Shown one piece after another: positions 45,830 to 46,697 of a stretch of DNA of 46,697 nucleotides. Both the position numbers and the translations under genes were made by a program. This DNA is from Mycobacterium sp. (GTDB lineage: Bacteria; Actinomycetota; Actinomycetes; Mycobacteriales; Mycobacteriaceae): assembly GCF_002863225.1 (NCBI RefSeq), contig NZ_PKEK01000075.1, positions 1-46,697 of the forward strand, read 5' to 3'. Positions within the stretch are counted from its first letter, which is position 1; every line of letters starts with the position of its first letter. Below the pieces are notes generated by a model. The model was not told the DNA's origin, did no database searches, and was given only the letters and a program-made list of their open reading frames with translations.

Positions 45830-46195
45830 GTGGGAACTGACAGCGTCGCCCTGACCGTGTTCATGGCCGTAACTTTCGTGTTCCTGACCGCCCTGCTCAT
45901 CGCCATCGACTGGGCGGCCGCGAAGGGCCGGCTGCGACGTAACCAGTTCGTCGGGATTCGCACTCCGTCGACGATGCGCAGCGATCAGGCGTGGGTGGCC
46001 GGGCACCGGGCAGCGCTACGCCTGACACCGCTGCACATCGCCACGGGCATCGCGTTGGTGGTGGGGGTCTTGTCGGTGCGAACCGTCCGCGGTCTCAATG
46101 TCGTCGGGCCTTGCGGCGCAATCGTTTTCATCGCGGTGGCCCTGGTGACCGCCGTGGTGGCGGGCCGGGCCGCGAAGGCGGCGGACAGCGGTTAG
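45830..46195 (+). CDS. SdpI/YhfL-like small membrane protein
   Basis: A 121-aa membrane protein with three hydrophobic segments. The loop after the first helix reads RRNQFVGIRTPSTMRSDQAWVAGHRAALRL, the N-x-x-GIRTP-T...W...H pattern of SdpI C-terminal family proteins. SdpI in Bacillus is an immunity protein/signal protein for the SdpC toxin; actinobacterial relatives are uncharacterised. GTG 45830 is the start; no strong ribosome-binding site is seen. Confidence 0.8.
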   Translation: MGTDSVALTVFMAVTFVFLTALLIAIDWAAAKGRLRRNQFVGIRTPSTMRSDQAWVAGHRAALRLTPLHIATGIALVVGVLSVRTVRGLNVVGPCGAIVFIAVALVTAVVAGRAAKAADSG

Positions 46196-46211
46196 CGGCG
46201 TGAGGGCAGGC

Positions 46212-46553
46212 TTAGTTCTGCAGGATCGCGGCGTGCGCCTCGTCGTAGCATTCGACGATCCGATCTTTCACCGCTCGCAGCTGCTCAGATTCGGACTTGG
46301 CTTTGTAACTAACGGTTTTGGCTAGGTCCTCGAGTGACACGTCCGGAGCCGGTGAGAATTCATTGAGGAATCGCCAAGTCAGAGATCGGTCGTGCGGACC
46401 GAATTCGTTCGGCGCAGATATTCGGGCGATCATACAATTGATATTTCCTTCACGGGAAGACCTGTAAATCTGAATCTTGCAGTCCCCGGAACGATAGTAG
46501 GCGACTGCGCCCTTCGGCCCGCCTTCGTCGATGTCGTAGACGTACTCTTCCAA
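46212..46553 (-). CDS. Low-GC hypothetical protein, 5' end probably lost to an IS insertion
   Basis: The frame gives at least 113 residues (EEYVYDIDEGGPKGAVAYYRS... to AHAAILQN), soluble, with no family I recognise. Its base composition is visibly lower in GC than its neighbours, a sign of transfer. The only near start is a TTG at 46553 with no ribosome-binding site. The reading frame continues upstream through VDLGFRL to the boundary of the IS end (near 46574) and meets a stop inside it. The natural start was probably removed by the insertion, so expression is doubtful. Confidence 0.5.
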   Translation of the reverse strand: MEEYVYDIDEGGPKGAVAYYRSGDCKIQIYRSSREGNINCMIARISAPNEFGPHDRSLTWRFLNEFSPAPDVSLEDLAKTVSYKAKSESEQLRAVKDRIVECYDEAHAAILQN

Positions 46554-46583
46554 ACGAAATCCGAGGTCAACTAATGTTCAGAG

Positions 46584-46632
46584 TCGGTTGATTGTTGACG
46601 TTTGGGCCTCGGTTGATCCTTGACACTCTGGG
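46584..46632. repeat. Two tandem terminal repeats of the insertion sequence
   Basis: Copies at 46584-46606 and 46609-46632 share TCGGTTGAT, two variable bases, TTGAC, and a final TNTGGG or TTGGG-like end. Their spacing is about 25 bp. Repeats of this kind are transposase-binding sites. Confidence 0.6.
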
Positions 46633-46637
46633 TTGGG

Positions 46638-46697
46638 TTACGTCTCGTCGCTGGTGCGGGAGGCGTGTTTCTTTCGTATCGGGTTGGTGCTGGTTCG
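46638..46697 (-). CDS. C-terminal end of a putative transposase/istB-like protein (partial)
   Basis: The last 19 codons before TAA at 46638 read RTSTNPIRKKHASRTSDET on the minus strand. The tail is basic, as in DNA-binding transposition proteins. The N-terminal part lies outside the window, so the identity is inferred from its place beside the IS terminal repeats. Confidence 0.35.
   Translation of the reverse strand, partial: RTSTNPIRKKHASRTSDET

Larger units (their letters stand above)
46575..46697 (-). mobile_element. End of an insertion sequence, probably IS21-like (element continues beyond window)
   Basis: The tip likely begins TGTTCAGAG at 46575. Two tandem copies of a repeat follow (46584-46632), as in the multiply repeated ends of IS21-family elements. 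A minus-strand open frame enters from beyond the window and stops at 46638, which would suit the end of a transposase or istB-type gene. The family is inferred from the end structure only, and the boundary is not proved. Confidence 0.5.

Overview
The window is high-GC chromosomal DNA of a mycobacterium (Mycobacterium/Mycolicibacterium type). The block pgm, crcB, crcB, DUF190 follows the order I recall around M. tuberculosis Rv3068c-Rv3071. GTG starts, 4-bp GTGA/ATGA gene overlaps and many TetR regulators fit the same group. The rest is a mosaic of catabolic and stress genes. About 45 protein genes (two cut by the window edges) and one tRNA are supported. No CRISPR array or rRNA is visible.

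Layout. (1) 1-7533: a Rieske oxygenase and a small downstream gene diverge from an aldehyde dehydrogenase. Facing these, a minus-strand operon encodes an AveC-like membrane protein, a MoxR/NorQ-type AAA+ ATPase and a NorD/CbbO-type VWA protein, with a divergent TetR gene. (2) 7617-12549: tRNA-Ala(GGC), an MFS exporter coupled to phosphoglucomutase, then two fluoride-channel subunits coupled to a protein with three DUF190 domains. (3) 12558-18357: a poly-Gln secreted peptide, a VOC protein, a hemerythrin-like protein, a glutamyl-tRNA synthetase of Firmicutes type, SelO, a DUF5994-like protein and a small hypothetical. (4) 18373-29247: catabolic cassettes: SDR/TetR, amidohydrolase/Rieske/TetR, a class I FBP aldolase, an AraC regulator, a methyltransferase, and a second amidohydrolase/TetR pair. 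(5) 29257-34513: a degenerate ABC ATPase with a YhgE/Pip-type membrane protein, then glycogen phosphorylase. (6) 34517-37947: an intradiol dioxygenase operon (quinone reductase-like MDR, dioxygenase, two CMD-like proteins) and a small membrane protein. (7) 38071-46195: a membrane-anchored protein coupled to a PrsW-type protease, the two-gene operon for the osmolyte N-acetylglutaminylglutamine amide, a large hypothetical, and an SdpI-like protein. (8) 46212-46697: a low-GC gene that appears cut at its 5' end by the end of an insertion sequence, probably IS21-like.

The genes work mostly as small regulated modules. Clear inverted repeats sit in four divergent promoter regions. Two of these, about 21.7 kb apart, carry the same half-sites (ATACT-N4-AGTAT) next to two TetR genes with similar recognition helices, which suggests cross-talk. 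The most unusual items are the MoxR/VWA/AveC module beside a Rieske oxygenase, the transferred-looking GluRS, the ABC protein lacking its Walker A lysine, the triple DUF190 protein, and an SDR that lacks its catalytic tyrosine.
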